Source: Ramlibacter henchirensis
GTDB lineage: Bacteria; Pseudomonadota; Gammaproteobacteria; Burkholderiales; Burkholderiaceae_C
Reading direction: 5' to 3'
Assembly: GCF_004682015.1 (NCBI RefSeq)
Contig: NZ_SMLM01000002.1
Coordinates: forward strand, 310,001 to 374,000
DNA: 64,000 nt
Of this stretch, positions 1-10,110 are shown piece after piece. Numbering within the stretch: the stretch's first letter is position 1; every line of letters starts with the position of its first letter. The notes under the pieces are model-generated. The model was not told where the DNA came from. It saw only the letters and a list, made by a program, of their open reading frames with translations, and made no database searches. The position numbers and the translations under genes are program-made.

Positions 1-563
1 AGATCGTTCCGCAGGTTACCTGGGGCACCTCGCCCGAGATGGTGCTGGGGGTCGACGGCCGTGTGCCCGATCCCGACAAGGAGAAGGACGCCAACCGGCG
101 CGGTGCGATGGAGCGCGCCCTGGACTACATGGGCCTGGAGCCCGGCAAGCCGATCAACGACATCTTCGTCGACAAGGTGTTCATCGGCTCGTGCACCAAC
201 AGCCGCATCGAGGACATGCGCGAGGCCGCCGCGATGGTCAAGAAGCTGGGGCAGAAGGTCGCCCGCAACGTCAAGCTGGCGATGGTGGTCCCGGGGTCGG
301 GCGTGGTGAAGGAGCAGGCCGAGCGCGAGGGCCTGCACGAGATCTTCAAGGCCGCGGGCTTCGACTGGCGCGAGCCGGGCTGCTCGATGTGCCTCGCGAT
401 GAACGCGGACCGGCTGGAGCCCGGCGAGCGCTGCGCGTCGACCAGCAACCGAAACTTCGAAGGCCGGCAGGGCGCGGGCGGCCGCACCCATCTCGTGAGC
501 CCCGCGATGGCGGCCGCCGCGGCGGTGCACGGCCATTTCGTCGACGTCCGCCAGTTCGCCTGA
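1..563 (+). CDS. leuC: 3-isopropylmalate dehydratase large subunit, 5' truncated
   Basis: Only the C-terminal 186 residues lie in the window; the reading frame is open from base 3 and the start is outside. LeuC with LeuD isomerises 2-isopropylmalate to 3-isopropylmalate in leucine biosynthesis, using a 4Fe-4S cluster. The visible part carries the aconitase-family stretches [14 protein letters not shown] and [11 protein letters not shown], which hold two of the cluster cysteines, and [10 protein letters not shown] near the end. It stops 13 bases before leuD, so the two subunits are surely co-transcribed. Confidence 0.97.
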   Translation, partial: IVPQVTWGTSPEMVLGVDGRVPDPDKEKDANRRGAMERALDYMGLEPGKPINDIFVDKVFIGSCTNSRIEDMREAAAMVKKLGQKVARNVKLAMVVPGSGVVKEQAEREGLHEIFKAAGFDWREPGCSMCLAMNADRLEPGERCASTSNRNFEGRQGAGGRTHLVSPAMAAAAAVHGHFVDVRQFA

Positions 564-576
564 GGACCCCAGGAGC

Positions 577-1227
577 ATGAACAAGTTCACCGTGCACAAG
601 GGCGTGGTCGCCCCCATGGACCGGGAGAACGTCGACACCGACGCGATCATCCCCAAGCAGTTCCTCAAGTCGATCCGCAAGACCGGTTTCGGCCCCAACC
701 TGTTCGACGAGTGGCGCTACCTCGACCCGGGCTATCCGGGGCAGGACCCGGCCAGCCGCAAGCCGAACCCGGACTTCGTGCTGAACCAGCCGCGTTACCG
801 CGGCGCCTCGATCCTGCTGGCGCGCAAGAACTTCGGCTGCGGCTCCTCGCGCGAGCACGCGCCCTGGGCGCTGGAGCAGTACGGCTTCCGCGCGCTGATC
901 GCGCCGAGCTACGCCGACATCTTCTTCAACAACAGTTTCAAGAACGGCATCCTGCCGATCGTGCTGCCGGAGGCCACGGTCTCCAGCCTGTTCGACGAGG
1001 TGAACGCCTTCCCGGGCTACGAGCTCACCATCGACCTCGAGCGGCAGGTGATCGTCAGGCCGCAGGGCGAGGAGATCGCCTTCGATGTGCAGCCCTTCCG
1101 CAAGTACTGCCTGATCAACGGATTCGATGACATCGGCCTGACGCTGCGGCACAGGGACAAGATCAAGGCCTTCGAAGCCGAGCGCCTGGCCGCCAAGCCC
1201 TGGCTCGCCCACACCCTGAACGGATGA
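577..1227 (+). CDS. leuD: 3-isopropylmalate dehydratase small subunit
   Basis: A 216-residue protein of the usual LeuD length, the swivelling small subunit that completes the isopropylmalate isomerase active site. Visible family marks are [17 protein letters not shown] near the N-terminus and [15 protein letters not shown], the substrate-binding loop. The ATG is preceded by AGGAG at a normal distance. It sits between leuC and leuB (4 bases from leuB), the standard leuCDB order. Confidence 0.97.
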   Translation: MNKFTVHKGVVAPMDRENVDTDAIIPKQFLKSIRKTGFGPNLFDEWRYLDPGYPGQDPASRKPNPDFVLNQPRYRGASILLARKNFGCGSSREHAPWALEQYGFRALIAPSYADIFFNNSFKNGILPIVLPEATVSSLFDEVNAFPGYELTIDLERQVIVRPQGEEIAFDVQPFRKYCLINGFDDIGLTLRHRDKIKAFEAERLAAKPWLAHTLNG

Positions 1228-1231
1228 CAAG

Positions 1232-2320
1232 ATGAAGATTGCAGTGCTGCCGGGCGATGGCATCGGCACCGAGATCGTGGCCGAGGCAGTCAAGGTCCTG
1301 AAGGTCCTGGACCTCAAGTTCGAGATGGAGACGGCGCCGGTCGGCGGCGCGGCGTACGAGGCACATGGCCATCCGCTGCCCGAGTCGACGCTCAAGCTCG
1401 CGAAGGCGGCCGACGCCATCCTGTTCGGCGCGGTGGGCGACTGGAAGTACGACAAGCTCGAACGCGCGCTGCGTCCGGAGCAGGCCATCCTCGGCCTGCG
1501 AAAGCACCTGGGCCTGTTCGCCAATTTCCGTCCGGCGATCTGCTACGAGCAGCTCACGCATGCTTCGAGCCTCAAGCCGGAGCTGGTGGCGGGACTGGAC
1601 ATCCTCATCATCCGCGAGCTGACCGGCGACATCTACTTCGGCCAGCCGCGCGGCCGCCGCACCGCGCCCGATGGTCACTTCCCCGGGACCGAAGAAGCGT
1701 TCGACACGATGCGCTACACGCGCCCGGAGATCGAGCGCATCGCGCACGTCGCGTTCCAGGCCGCCCGCAAGCGCAGCAAGCGCGTGACCAGCGTGGACAA
1801 GGCCAACGTGCTCGAGACGTTCCAGCTGTGGAAGGACGTGGTCACCGAAATCGGCAGGCAGTACCCGGACGTGGCGCTGGACCACATGTACGTGGACAAC
1901 GCGGCCATGCAGCTGGTGAAGGCGCCCAAGAAGTTCGATGTGGTGGTCACCGGCAACATGTTCGGCGACATCCTGTCCGACGAAGCGGCGATGCTCACCG
2001 GCTCCATCGGCATGCTGCCCTCGGCGAGCCTGAACGCCGGGAACCAGGGCCTGTACGAACCGAGTCACGGCAGCGCGCCGGACATCGCCGGCAAGGGAAT
2101 CGCCAACCCTTTGGCTACAATCCTTTCCGCTGCCATGATGCTCCGCTTCTCCCTGAACCAGCCCGAAGCCGCCGACCGGATCGAATCCGCGGTGAAGCAC
2201 GTGCTCGCGTCCGGGCTGCGCACGGCGGACATCCACTCCGATGGCACCACGAGAGTCGGCACCCGCGAGATGGGCGACGCCGTCGTGGCCGCGATTACCA
2301 AGAAAACCACCAAGGGCTAG
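1232..2320 (+). CDS. leuB: 3-isopropylmalate dehydrogenase
   Basis: A 362-residue NAD-dependent beta-decarboxylating dehydrogenase that converts 3-isopropylmalate to 2-oxoisocaproate. The N-terminus [16 protein letters not shown], the central ELTGDIYFG and the metal/substrate motif [14 protein letters not shown] are typical, as is [18 protein letters not shown] near the NAD site. It follows leuD by 4 bases and is the last leucine gene here; a hairpin follows before asd. Confidence 0.97.
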   Translation: MKIAVLPGDGIGTEIVAEAVKVLKVLDLKFEMETAPVGGAAYEAHGHPLPESTLKLAKAADAILFGAVGDWKYDKLERALRPEQAILGLRKHLGLFANFRPAICYEQLTHASSLKPELVAGLDILIIRELTGDIYFGQPRGRRTAPDGHFPGTEEAFDTMRYTRPEIERIAHVAFQAARKRSKRVTSVDKANVLETFQLWKDVVTEIGRQYPDVALDHMYVDNAAMQLVKAPKKFDVVVTGNMFGDILSDEAAMLTGSIGMLPSASLNAGNQGLYEPSHGSAPDIAGKGIANPLATILSAAMMLRFSLNQPEAADRIESAVKHVLASGLRTADIHSDGTTRVGTREMGDAVVAAITKKTTKG

Positions 2321-2343
2321 CCAGCTCCGGTTCGTCGCGCGCC

Positions 2344-2369
2344 TCCCCCGGGCCTGACGAGCCGGGGGA
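2344..2369 (+). terminator. Intrinsic-terminator-like hairpin between leuB and asd
   Basis: An 8-bp stem, TCCCCCGG (2344-2351) with CCGGGGGA (2362-2369), closes a 10-base loop and is followed by the pyrimidine-rich ATTCTTCTTCTC. It could end or attenuate leuCDB transcription before asd. The tail is not a clean U-run, so termination may be partial. Confidence 0.5.
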
Positions 2370-2402
2370 ACCAGGATTCTTCTTCTCGAAAGGCGTTTGA
2401 CG

Positions 2403-3551
2403 ATGGCACTCAACAAGGCACAACAACCGCTCGTCGGCCTGGTCGGCTGGCGCGGCATGGTCGGCTCGGTCCTGATGGACCGCATGCAGGCCGAAGGCGA
2501 CTTCGGCCTGATCGAGCCGGTCTTCTTCTCCACTTCCAATGCCGGTGGCAAGGCGCCCTCACAGGCGAAGAACGAGGCGCTCCTGAAGGACGCCTTCGAC
2601 ATCGAGGCGCTGAAGAAGTGCGACGTCGTCATCACCGCCCAGGGCGGCGACTACACCACTGAGGTGTACCCGAAACTGCGCGCCGCGGGTTGGACCGGGC
2701 ACTGGATCGACGCCGCTTCCACGCTGCGGATGAAGGACGACGCCGTCATCATCCTGGACCCGGTGAACATGCCGGTCATCAGGAACGCGCTCGCCAAGGG
2801 CGGACGCAACTGGATCGGCGGCAACTGCACGGTGAGCTGCATGCTGATGGGCGTCGGCGCGCTCTACAAGGCCGGGCTGGTCGAGTGGATGAGCAGCATG
2901 ACGTACCAGGCCGCGTCCGGCGGCGGCGCGCAGCACATGCGCGAACTGCTCACGCAGTTCGGCGCGCTCAACGCGGAAGTGAAGGCTCTGCTGGACGACC
3001 CCAAGTCGGCCATCCTCGAGATCGACCGCAAGGTGCTCGGCCGCCAGCAGTCGATGGCGGATCATGAGATGGAGAACTTCGGCGTGCCGCTGGGCGGCTC
3101 GCTCATCCCCTGGATCGACAAGGACCTCGGCGGTGGCGTCTCGCGTGAGGAATGGAAGGCCGGCGCGGAGACCAACAAGATCCTCGGCCAGGGTCCCGGC
3201 TTCGGCAGCGCGGCCGTTCCGGTCGACGGCTTCTGCGTGCGCGTGGGTGCGATGCGTTGCCACAGCCAGGCGCTGACCTTCAAGCTCAAGAAGGACGTGC
3301 CGCTGGCCGACATCGAAGCCATGATCGCCGCCGACAACGGGTGGGTGCGGGTGGTGCCGAACACGCGCGAGGCGACGTTGAAGGACCTGACACCCGTGGC
3401 GGTCACGGGCACGCTCAACATTCCGGTCGGTCGCCTTCGCAAGATGGCGATGGGGCCGGAGTACCTCGGCGCCTTCACCATCGGCGACCAGCTGCTGTGG
3501 GGTGCGGCCGAACCGTTGCGCCGAATGCTGCGCATCCTGCTCGACGCTTGA
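2403..3551 (+). CDS. asd: Aspartate-semialdehyde dehydrogenase
   Basis: This 382-residue enzyme makes L-aspartate 4-semialdehyde, the branch point to lysine/diaminopimelate, threonine and methionine. The N-terminus [15 protein letters not shown] is the NADP-binding loop of the gammaproteobacterial-type Asd, and GGNCTVSC holds the catalytic cysteine (Cys142). I chose the ATG at 2403 over an in-frame TTG at 2397 because it gives the normal N-terminus and has GAAAGG upstream. A leuB-asd-fimV-truA order is common in beta- and gammaproteobacteria. Confidence 0.96.
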   Translation: MALNKAQQPLVGLVGWRGMVGSVLMDRMQAEGDFGLIEPVFFSTSNAGGKAPSQAKNEALLKDAFDIEALKKCDVVITAQGGDYTTEVYPKLRAAGWTGHWIDAASTLRMKDDAVIILDPVNMPVIRNALAKGGRNWIGGNCTVSCMLMGVGALYKAGLVEWMSSMTYQAASGGGAQHMRELLTQFGALNAEVKALLDDPKSAILEIDRKVLGRQQSMADHEMENFGVPLGGSLIPWIDKDLGGGVSREEWKAGAETNKILGQGPGFGSAAVPVDGFCVRVGAMRCHSQALTFKLKKDVPLADIEAMIAADNGWVRVVPNTREATLKDLTPVAVTGTLNIPVGRLRKMAMGPEYLGAFTIGDQLLWGAAEPLRRMLRILLDA

Positions 3552-3570
3552 TGCCGGCCTGAGCGGGACC

Positions 3571-3595
3571 GTGCCGTTTCGTTCCGTTACGGCAC
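3571..3595 (+). terminator. Possible weak hairpin after asd
   Basis: GTGCCGT (3571-3577) and ACGGCAC (3589-3595) form a 7-bp inverted repeat with an 11-base loop, 20 bases past the asd stop. The downstream sequence is GTTGT and not a U-run, so termination here is only a possibility. Confidence 0.3.
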
Positions 3596-3670
3596 GTTGT
3601 CGAGGGGCAACAGGACAGTCGGCCCTGTTGGGGTGAATCTGGCGCTTCATGCATTAAGCGCTGTCTCAGC

Positions 3671-3699
3671 TTGTCGCCCTAACACATTGATGTTATGGT
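3671..3699 (+). promoter_or_regulatory. Candidate sigma-70 promoter for fimV
   Basis: TTGTCG (3671-3676) and TATGGT (3694-3699) are separated by 17 bases in an AT-richer patch 37 bases before the fimV start. The remaining bases between asd and fimV (3552-3735) hold only this and the weak hairpin. The match is by eye; no start site is known. Confidence 0.5.
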
Positions 3700-3735
3700 C
3701 CTTTTAGCTATTTCCGTCTCAAGGCGAATGTCCGC

Positions 3736-6522
3736 ATGAAGAGAACAAAACTGCCTGCAGACCGAGCAGTGGGGGCCTCAACAACGACGAACACGCGGCA
3801 GTGGCAAGCCACTGCCGTCGCGCTTGCCGCCGCCGCGCTGTTGAGCCTGCCGTCCACTCCCGCGCAGGCGCTCGCGCTGGGCCGCGTCACGGTCCAGTCG
3901 GCCCTGGGCGAACCGCTGCGGGTGGAAGTCGACGTTCCCGAGATCACTCCGGATGAGGTCGCCAGCCTGAAGGTCAACGTCGCCCCGCAGGAAGCCTTCC
4001 GTGCGGCGGGCCTGGAATACAGCCCGGCGCTTTCCGGCATCAACGTTTCGCTGCAGCGCCGCTCCGACGGCCGCTATTACCTGCGGCTGGCCAGCGATCG
4101 GCCCGTGCAGGAGCCCTTCGTCGACCTGATCCTGGAGACTGCGTGGGCTTCCGGCCGCATCGTGCGCGACTTCACGATGCTCTTCGACCCGCCGAGCATG
4201 CGGCAGGGCCAGACGCCGATGACCGCGCAGGTCACGCCGTCCACTTCGCCGGTCCAGTCGGGCAGCGCAACGGCCAAGACTGAGTCACGCGCGGCCCCGG
4301 CGGCTGCAGCCCCCGTCACTCGCGGCCCCGCCGCTCCGGCGTCGGCTCCCGCTGCCGGATCCGCAACTTCCGGCGAAGGCAAGCAGGTCACCGTGCAGGC
4401 CGGCGAGACCGCCGGCCGCATCGCGGCAGCCAACAAGCACGAAACCGTTTCGCTCGACCAGATGCTGGTCGCGCTGCTTCGCGGCAACCCGAGCGCATTC
4501 GTCGACGGCAACGTCAACCGCCTGCGTGCCGGCACGGTGCTCAACATGCCGACGATCGAGCAGGCGCAAGCCATTCCGGCGGCCGAAGCCACCCAGACGC
4601 TGGTGGCGCAGAGCCGCGACTTCAACGAATTCCGCCGCCGCCTGGCCGAAGGCGTGGCGACCGCGCCCGCCACGGGCAGCAGCCGCGAAGCCAGCGGACG
4701 CGTCCAGGCCCAGGTCGAAGAAAAGCGCCCCGCCGCCACGGCTGCCGACAAGCTGACCCTGTCCAAGGGCGGCGTGCAAGCACGCGGCGCCGAGGACCGT
4801 GTCGCGCAGAACCGCGCGTCGCAAGACGCCGCCACCCGCGTCGCCGAACTCGACCGCAACATCAGCGAGCTGAACAAGCTCACGGGCTCCGTTCCGGCCG
4901 CCTCGGCCAGTGCGCCCAAGGCCAACACCTGGGCACCCGCGCCGTCCGCAACTGCCGCGGCCCGTCCGGCGTCGGGTCCCGCGTTGCCGTCCGTCGCGCT
5001 GCCTTCTGCCGCAACCACGGCGGCCCCCGCCCAAGCGGCGGCTGCTTCCGCCCCGGCCAAGGCCAGCACTCCCGTTGCCGCTGCGGCGCCTGCCAGCGCA
5101 CCGGTCGCGACGCCTGCTGCGACCCCGGCTTCCGCCCCGGCTGCAACTTCGGTCACGCCTGCAACGCCGGCTTCGGCTCCGGACACCAGCGCCGCCGCTG
5201 CATCCACGCCGCCCGCCTCCGCCCCTGCCGTCCCAGCGACGGCGGCACGCCCGCCCGCGCCTGCTCCCGCAGTCGAGGAGCCCAGCTTCATCGACGAGTT
5301 GCTGGGCAACCCGATGGTCCCGGCCGCGCTCGGCGGTATCCTGGCGCTTCTGCTGGGTGTCGGGGGCTGGCGTACTTACCAGCGGCGTAAGTCGGCGCAG
5401 GTCGACAGCTCCTTCCTCGAGAGCCGCCTGCAGCCCGATTCGTTCTTCGGCGCCAGCGGCGGGCAGCGCATCGACACGGCCGAAGGCGCGCCCACCGGCT
5501 CCTCGATGGTCTACTCGCCCAGCCAGCTCGACGCGGCCGGTGACGTCGACCCCGTGGCCGAAGCCGACGTGTACCTGGCCTACGGCCGCGACCTGCAGGC
5601 CGAGGAAATCCTCAAGGAAGCCCTGCGGATCAACCCGCAGCGCATCGCCATCCACGTCAAGCTGCTGGAGATCTACTCCAAGCGCCGGGACGCCAAGGCG
5701 TTCGAACACCTGGCCGGCGACGCGTACAGCATCACCCGCGGCGAAGGTCCCGAGTGGGCCCGGGTCTGCGAACTCGGGCTGGAACTCGATCCTTCCAATC
5801 CGATGTACCAGCCGGGCGGCCATCCCTCGGGCGGCGCGCCTCTCGCGCCTCTCGCGCCTGCCGCGGCGCCGGTTGCAGCCGTGGCTGCTTCGGCCGCACT
5901 GGCGGGCGCCAGCGCGAAGGCAGCCCAAGACACCGGCTCCTCCGCCGTCGATCTGGACCTGGACTTTTCGCTGGACGATGCTCCCGCCGCGGCCAGCACG
6001 GCTCCGGGCGCACTGCAGACGAGCAGCTTCACGGCCACCAGGCCGGCGGCGGCTACGCCCTCGCTGGACACGAATTTCGCGGGCGCCACTTCGAAAGCGG
6101 CTGAAGCAAACGCCGTTTCCCTCGAGGCACCGCAGCTGACGCTGCCCGAGAACGGCCTCGACTTCAAGCCCGAGCCGGTCAAGGCCTCGCCCGCCGCAGC
6201 CTCTGCTCCGGTGGCTTCGGCCCCTGCCGATGGCATGCTCGAGTTCGACCTTGGCGGCCTCTCGCTCGACCTGCCCGGTGCGTCCACCGCGCCTGCGGCC
6301 AAGCAAGCCTCCGAACCCGGCGACTCCGCCATGAGCACCACCGGCCTCGAGGTGGTGGATGCCGGCGGCGAAGACCCGCTCGCCACCAAGCTCGCGCTCG
6401 CGCAGGAATTCAACGCCATCGGCGACGCCGACGGCGCCCGCAGCCTGGCCCAGGAAGTCATCGCCGAGGCCTCCGGCGACCTCAAGAGCAAGGCCCAGAA
6501 GTTCCTGGCGGAGATCGGCTGA
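3736..6522 (+). CDS. fimV: FimV/HubP-like pilus assembly and peptidoglycan-binding scaffold
   Basis: A 928-residue inner-membrane protein. It has an N-terminal export segment (about residues 20-45) and the conserved FimV N-terminal domain beginning LALGRVTVQSALGEPLRVEVDV. A LysM-like peptidoglycan-binding region lies near 216-272. A long Ala/Pro/Ser-rich linker (about 395-510) leads to a single transmembrane helix near 525-545. A TPR-like cytoplasmic part (610-690) and the C-terminal FimV motif (DPLATKLALAQEFNAIGD, about 880-928) complete it. FimV proteins support type IV pilus secretin assembly and polar organisation. It has its own candidate promoter, and truA follows 25 bases later. The linker is variable and low-complexity. 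Confidence 0.92.
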   Translation: MKRTKLPADRAVGASTTTNTRQWQATAVALAAAALLSLPSTPAQALALGRVTVQSALGEPLRVEVDVPEITPDEVASLKVNVAPQEAFRAAGLEYSPALSGINVSLQRRSDGRYYLRLASDRPVQEPFVDLILETAWASGRIVRDFTMLFDPPSMRQGQTPMTAQVTPSTSPVQSGSATAKTESRAAPAAAAPVTRGPAAPASAPAAGSATSGEGKQVTVQAGETAGRIAAANKHETVSLDQMLVALLRGNPSAFVDGNVNRLRAGTVLNMPTIEQAQAIPAAEATQTLVAQSRDFNEFRRRLAEGVATAPATGSSREASGRVQAQVEEKRPAATAADKLTLSKGGVQARGAEDRVAQNRASQDAATRVAELDRNISELNKLTGSVPAASASAPKANTWAPAPSATAAARPASGPALPSVALPSAATTAAPAQAAAASAPAKASTPVAAAAPASAPVATPAATPASAPAATSVTPATPASAPDTSAAAASTPPASAPAVPATAARPPAPAPAVEEPSFIDELLGNPMVPAALGGILALLLGVGGWRTYQRRKSAQVDSSFLESRLQPDSFFGASGGQRIDTAEGAPTGSSMVYSPSQLDAAGDVDPVAEADVYLAYGRDLQAEEILKEALRINPQRIAIHVKLLEIYSKRRDAKAFEHLAGDAYSITRGEGPEWARVCELGLELDPSNPMYQPGGHPSGGAPLAPLAPAAAPVAAVAASAALAGASAKAAQDTGSSAVDLDLDFSLDDAPAAASTAPGALQTSSFTATRPAAATPSLDTNFAGATSKAAEANAVSLEAPQLTLPENGLDFKPEPVKASPAAASAPVASAPADGMLEFDLGGLSLDLPGASTAPAAKQASEPGDSAMSTTGLEVVDAGGEDPLATKLALAQEFNAIGDADGARSLAQEVIAEASGDLKSKAQKFLAEIG

Positions 6523-6547
6523 TCCCGCTTTCGCGCAAAGGCCGGCC

Positions 6548-7330
6548 GTGAGGTGGGCCCTCGGCATCAGCTACCTCGGACAGGCTTACGACGGCTGGCA
6601 AAGCCAGCCGTCGGGCCGGACGATCCAGGACCACCTCGAATCCGCCCTCGCCCAGTTCGCGGCGCAACCGGTGTCCACCGTCTGCGCAGGCCGCACCGAC
6701 GCGGGCGTGCACGGCCTGATGCAGGTCGTCCACTTCGACACCGAAGTGACGCGGGAGCCCTTTTCCTGGGTTCGCGGCACCAACAGCTTCCTGCCACCCG
6801 ATATCGCCGTGCAGTGGGCGCAGGCCGTCCCGGACGAATTCCACTCGCGCGCCAGCGCCCTCGCCCGCCGCTACGCCTATGTGCTGCTGGAATCGCCGGT
6901 GCGACCGAGCATCGAAAGCGGCCGCGCCGGCTGGGTGTTCCGGCCGCTCGATGAAGCCGCCTTGCGTGAAGCCGCCACGCGGCTGCTCGGCGAACACGAC
7001 TTCACCTCCTTCCGCGCTTCTGCGTGCCAGGCGAAGTCGCCGGTGAAGACGATGCGCCGAATCGACATCACGCGGCATGGCCCGTACTGGCGCTTCGAGT
7101 TCGAAGCCAACGCCTTCCTGCACCACATGATCCGCAACATCATGGGTTGCCTCCTCGCGGTCGGCCAGGGACAGCGGACGCCTGAGTGGATCGCCGAGGT
7201 GCTCGCGGCGCGCGATCGCGATGCGGCCGCGCCCACCTTTCCGCCCGACGGCCTGTACTTCCTCGGTCCGATCTACGAGCCCCGCTGGGGCTTGCCCGAT
7301 CGCACCGCCGCCTATGATTGGCTGCCATGA
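6548..7330 (+). CDS. truA: tRNA pseudouridine(38-40) synthase TruA
   Basis: This enzyme converts uridines 38-40 of the tRNA anticodon arm to pseudouridine. The protein is 260 residues with the GTG start at 6548, chosen because RWALGISYLGQAYDGWQ is the normal TruA N-terminus; the frame is open upstream into fimV. The catalytic aspartate is in CAGRTDAGVHG (Asp51). NAFLHHMIRNIMG and FPPDGLYF near the end are family marks. Its TGA overlaps the trpF ATG as ATGA, implying coupled translation. Confidence 0.95.
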   Translation: MRWALGISYLGQAYDGWQSQPSGRTIQDHLESALAQFAAQPVSTVCAGRTDAGVHGLMQVVHFDTEVTREPFSWVRGTNSFLPPDIAVQWAQAVPDEFHSRASALARRYAYVLLESPVRPSIESGRAGWVFRPLDEAALREAATRLLGEHDFTSFRASACQAKSPVKTMRRIDITRHGPYWRFEFEANAFLHHMIRNIMGCLLAVGQGQRTPEWIAEVLAARDRDAAAPTFPPDGLYFLGPIYEPRWGLPDRTAAYDWLP

Positions 7331-8052
7331 CCGCTGCCTCGCACAACCCCCTGAGCCAGCGCACGCGGATCAAGATCTGCGGCCTCACCCGTGAGCAGGA
7401 CGTCGATGCCGCCGTGCAGGCCGGCGCCGACGCCGTCGGTTTCGTGCTCTACCCGAAAAGCCCACGTTTCGTGGATGCGAAACGGGCCGCGCAACTCGCG
7501 CTTCGGCTGCCGCCCTTCGTCACGCCCGTGCTCCTGTTCGTCAACGAGCCGACGGAGAACGTGATCGCGGCCTGCGAGCAGGTGCCCGCGGCGATGCTTC
7601 AGTTCCACGGGGACGAAACGCCTGAACAGTGCCGCGCCGCCAGCGGCAACGGCGCGCGTCCCTGGATGCGCGCCGCCCGCATCCCCCTCGACGCGGCCCA
7701 GCCGTTCGACTTGATAAAATTTGCGACCCTCCACGAACAAGCCCGGGCCCTGCTCCTCGATGCGCACGTCGAAGGGTATGGCGGCGGCGGCAAGGCATTC
7801 GATTGGTCACGGCTTCCTCCAAGCGTCAACGCTCACCTCGTCTTGTCTGGTGGACTGACGCCTGCAAACGTGACCGATGGCATCGTGCAAGTGCGGCCGC
7901 GTTGCAGGACGCTGGCCGTTGATGTGAGCTCCGGGGTCGAAGCCGCCAAGGGCGTGAAGGACCCCGAAAAGATCCATCAGTTCGTCGCGGCCGTGCGCGC
8001 CGCCGACGCTCTCCTTGCAAGGTGCCCGAATGCCCTCCTATCAACAACCTGA
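7327..8052 (+). CDS. trpF: Phosphoribosylanthranilate isomerase
   Basis: A 241-residue TIM-barrel enzyme that carries out the Amadori rearrangement of phosphoribosylanthranilate in tryptophan synthesis. [10 protein letters not shown] holds the catalytic cysteine (Cys18), and [10 protein letters not shown] holds the catalytic aspartate and phosphate-binding serine/glycine loop. The ATG at 7327 overlaps the truA stop; an upstream TTG at 7318 is less likely. The last 23 bases overlap trpB. Confidence 0.95.
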   Translation: MTAASHNPLSQRTRIKICGLTREQDVDAAVQAGADAVGFVLYPKSPRFVDAKRAAQLALRLPPFVTPVLLFVNEPTENVIAACEQVPAAMLQFHGDETPEQCRAASGNGARPWMRAARIPLDAAQPFDLIKFATLHEQARALLLDAHVEGYGGGGKAFDWSRLPPSVNAHLVLSGGLTPANVTDGIVQVRPRCRTLAVDVSSGVEAAKGVKDPEKIHQFVAAVRAADALLARCPNALLSTT

Positions 8053-9274
8053 TCCGTCCGGCCACTTCGGCCCCTACGGCGGCAGCTTCGTCAGCGAGAC
8101 GCTGACCCACGCGATCGAGCAGCTGCGCGAGGCCTACGCGCGCTGGCAGAACGACCCCGAGTTCCTGGCCGAATTCCGCTACGAGCTGGCCCACTTCGTC
8201 GGCCGCCCCTCGCCCGTCTACCACGCGCAGCGAATGAGCCGCGAGATGGGCGGCGCGCAGATCTACCTCAAGCGCGAAGACCTCAACCACACCGGCGCGC
8301 ACAAGATCAACAACGTGATCGGCCAGGCCATGCTGGCGCGCCGCATGGGCAAGCCGCGCGTCATCGCCGAAACCGGCGCCGGCCAGCACGGCGTGGCCAC
8401 GGCCACCATCTGCGCGCGCTACGGACTCGAATGCGTGGTCTACATGGGCAGCGAGGACGTCAAGCGCCAGAGCCCCAACGTCTACCGCATGAACCTGCTG
8501 GGCGCGCGTGTCGTGCCGGTGGAATCTGGCAGCAGGACGCTGAAGGACGCTCTCAACGAGGCGATGCGCGACTGGGTCACCAACGTCGAGAACACCTTCT
8601 ACATCATCGGCACGGTGGCCGGCCCGCACCCTTACCCGATGATGGTGCGCGACTTCCAGAGCGTGATCGGCAACGAATGCCTGGAGCAGATGCCGAAGAT
8701 GGCCGGCCGCCAGCCGGATGCCGTCATCGCCTGCGTGGGCGGCGGCAGCAACGCGATGGGCATCTTCCATCCCTACATCCCGTACGAAGCCACGCGCCTG
8801 ATCGGCGTGGAAGCGGCCGGTGAAGGTCTGGAGAGCGGCAAGCACTCCGCTTCGCTGCAGCGCGGCAGCCCCGGCGTGCTGCACGGCAACCGCACCTACA
8901 TCCTGCAGGATTCCAACGGCCAGATCACCGAAACGCACAGCGTGAGCGCCGGCCTCGACTACCCCGGCGTCGGCCCCGAGCACTCCTGGCTCAAGGACAT
9001 CGGCCGCGCCGAGTACGTCGGCATCACCGACCAGGAGGCGCTGGAAGCCTTCCACTACCTGTGCCGCACCGAAGGCATCATCCCCGCGCTGGAATCCAGC
9101 CATGCCGTGGCCTATGCGATGAAGCTCGCGCCGACGATGCGGCCCGACCAGCACCTTTTGGTCAACCTGTCCGGCCGCGGCGACAAGGACATCGGCACCG
9201 TCGCGGACCTGGCGGGCGTCGATTTCTACGACCGGCCCTCGATGCGCGGCTTGAAGCTGAAGGGCGGCAAATGA
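8030..9274 (+). CDS. trpB: Tryptophan synthase beta chain
   Basis: A 414-residue PLP enzyme that joins indole to serine. The N-terminus [18 protein letters not shown] and [11 protein letters not shown] (PLP lysine, Lys92) are diagnostic, as are the phosphate loop GGGSNAMG and the glutamate-containing GVEAAGEG. The ATG at 8030, inside the end of trpF, was preferred to a TTG at 8015. It ends in ATGA with trpA, as expected for the two subunits of one complex. Confidence 0.97.
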   Translation: MPSYQQPDPSGHFGPYGGSFVSETLTHAIEQLREAYARWQNDPEFLAEFRYELAHFVGRPSPVYHAQRMSREMGGAQIYLKREDLNHTGAHKINNVIGQAMLARRMGKPRVIAETGAGQHGVATATICARYGLECVVYMGSEDVKRQSPNVYRMNLLGARVVPVESGSRTLKDALNEAMRDWVTNVENTFYIIGTVAGPHPYPMMVRDFQSVIGNECLEQMPKMAGRQPDAVIACVGGGSNAMGIFHPYIPYEATRLIGVEAAGEGLESGKHSASLQRGSPGVLHGNRTYILQDSNGQITETHSVSAGLDYPGVGPEHSWLKDIGRAEYVGITDQEALEAFHYLCRTEGIIPALESSHAVAYAMKLAPTMRPDQHLLVNLSGRGDKDIGTVADLAGVDFYDRPSMRGLKLKGGK

Positions 9275-10080
9275 GCCGCATCTCCGCCACGTTCGCACGA
9301 CTCGCCGCCGCGCGCCGCAAGGCCCTCATTCCCTATGTCACCGCCGGTTTCCCGTTCGCCGACATCACGCCGGAGCTGATGCACGGCATGGTGGAAGCCG
9401 GGGCCGACGTCATCGAGCTCGGCGTGCCTTTCTCCGACCCGATGGCCGACGGGCCGGTGATCCAGAAAGCGGGCGAGAAGGCGCTGGCGCTGGGCGTCGG
9501 CATGACGCAAGTGCTCGCCATGGTGAGCGCCTTCCGCGAGCGGGATTCGCAGACGCCGGTCGTGCTCATGGGTTATGCCAATCCCGTCGAGCGCTACGAC
9601 CTGGTGCACGGCCAGGGCACTTTCATCCGGGATGCGGCCAGTGCCGGCGTCGACGGCGTGCTGATCGTGGACTACCCGCCGGAGGAATGCGGCCAGTTCG
9701 CTAGCGACCTGAAGAAAGCCGGCCTGGACCTGATCTTCCTGCTCGCGCCCACCAGCACCGCCCGCCGCATGCAGCAGGTGGCCGAGGTGGCGAGCGGCTA
9801 CGTCTACTACGTTGCGCTCAAGGGCGTGACCGGCGCCGGCCACCTGGATACCGCGACGGTCGAGCAGATGCTGCCGCGCATCCGCGAGCACGTGAAGGTT
9901 CCCGTCGGGGTCGGCTTCGGCATCCGCGATGCGGCCAGCGCGAAGGCCATCTCGAAAGTGGCCGACGCGGTGATCATCGGCACGAAGATCGTCCAGCTCG
10001 TCGAGCAGCAGCCGCGCGAGCGGGTCGTACCCGAAGTCGCGGCCTTCCTGCGCGAAATCCGCCAGGCGCTGGATCACTAG
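9271..10080 (+). CDS. trpA: Tryptophan synthase alpha chain
   Basis: A 269-residue TIM-barrel subunit that releases indole from indole-3-glycerol phosphate and channels it to TrpB. The catalytic glutamate and aspartate fall at residues 49 ([11 protein letters not shown]) and 60 (DPMADGPV), the same numbers as in the Salmonella enzyme. The ATG overlaps the trpB stop. accD follows 30 bases later, a neighbourhood common in proteobacteria. Confidence 0.97.
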   Translation: MSRISATFARLAAARRKALIPYVTAGFPFADITPELMHGMVEAGADVIELGVPFSDPMADGPVIQKAGEKALALGVGMTQVLAMVSAFRERDSQTPVVLMGYANPVERYDLVHGQGTFIRDAASAGVDGVLIVDYPPEECGQFASDLKKAGLDLIFLLAPTSTARRMQQVAEVASGYVYYVALKGVTGAGHLDTATVEQMLPRIREHVKVPVGVGFGIRDAASAKAISKVADAVIIGTKIVQLVEQQPRERVVPEVAAFLREIRQALDH

Positions 10081-10110
10081 AATCCCATCAAACACAACGG
10101 AGCGCACCGC

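Noticed and set aside
2116..2121. TACAAT inside leuB as an asd promoter
   Set aside because: The base context upstream has no -35-like hexamer and the site is almost 290 bases before asd.
4285..6567. Long open frame (760 codons) on the minus strand opposite fimV
   Set aside because: It is an antisense shadow of a G+C-rich coding region; its translation is Arg/Gly low-complexity and matches no family, while the plus strand encodes clear FimV domains.
7713..7720. AT-rich GATAAAAT inside trpF as a trpB promoter
   Set aside because: No -35 element at 16-18 bases, and trpF-trpB are already coupled by overlap.
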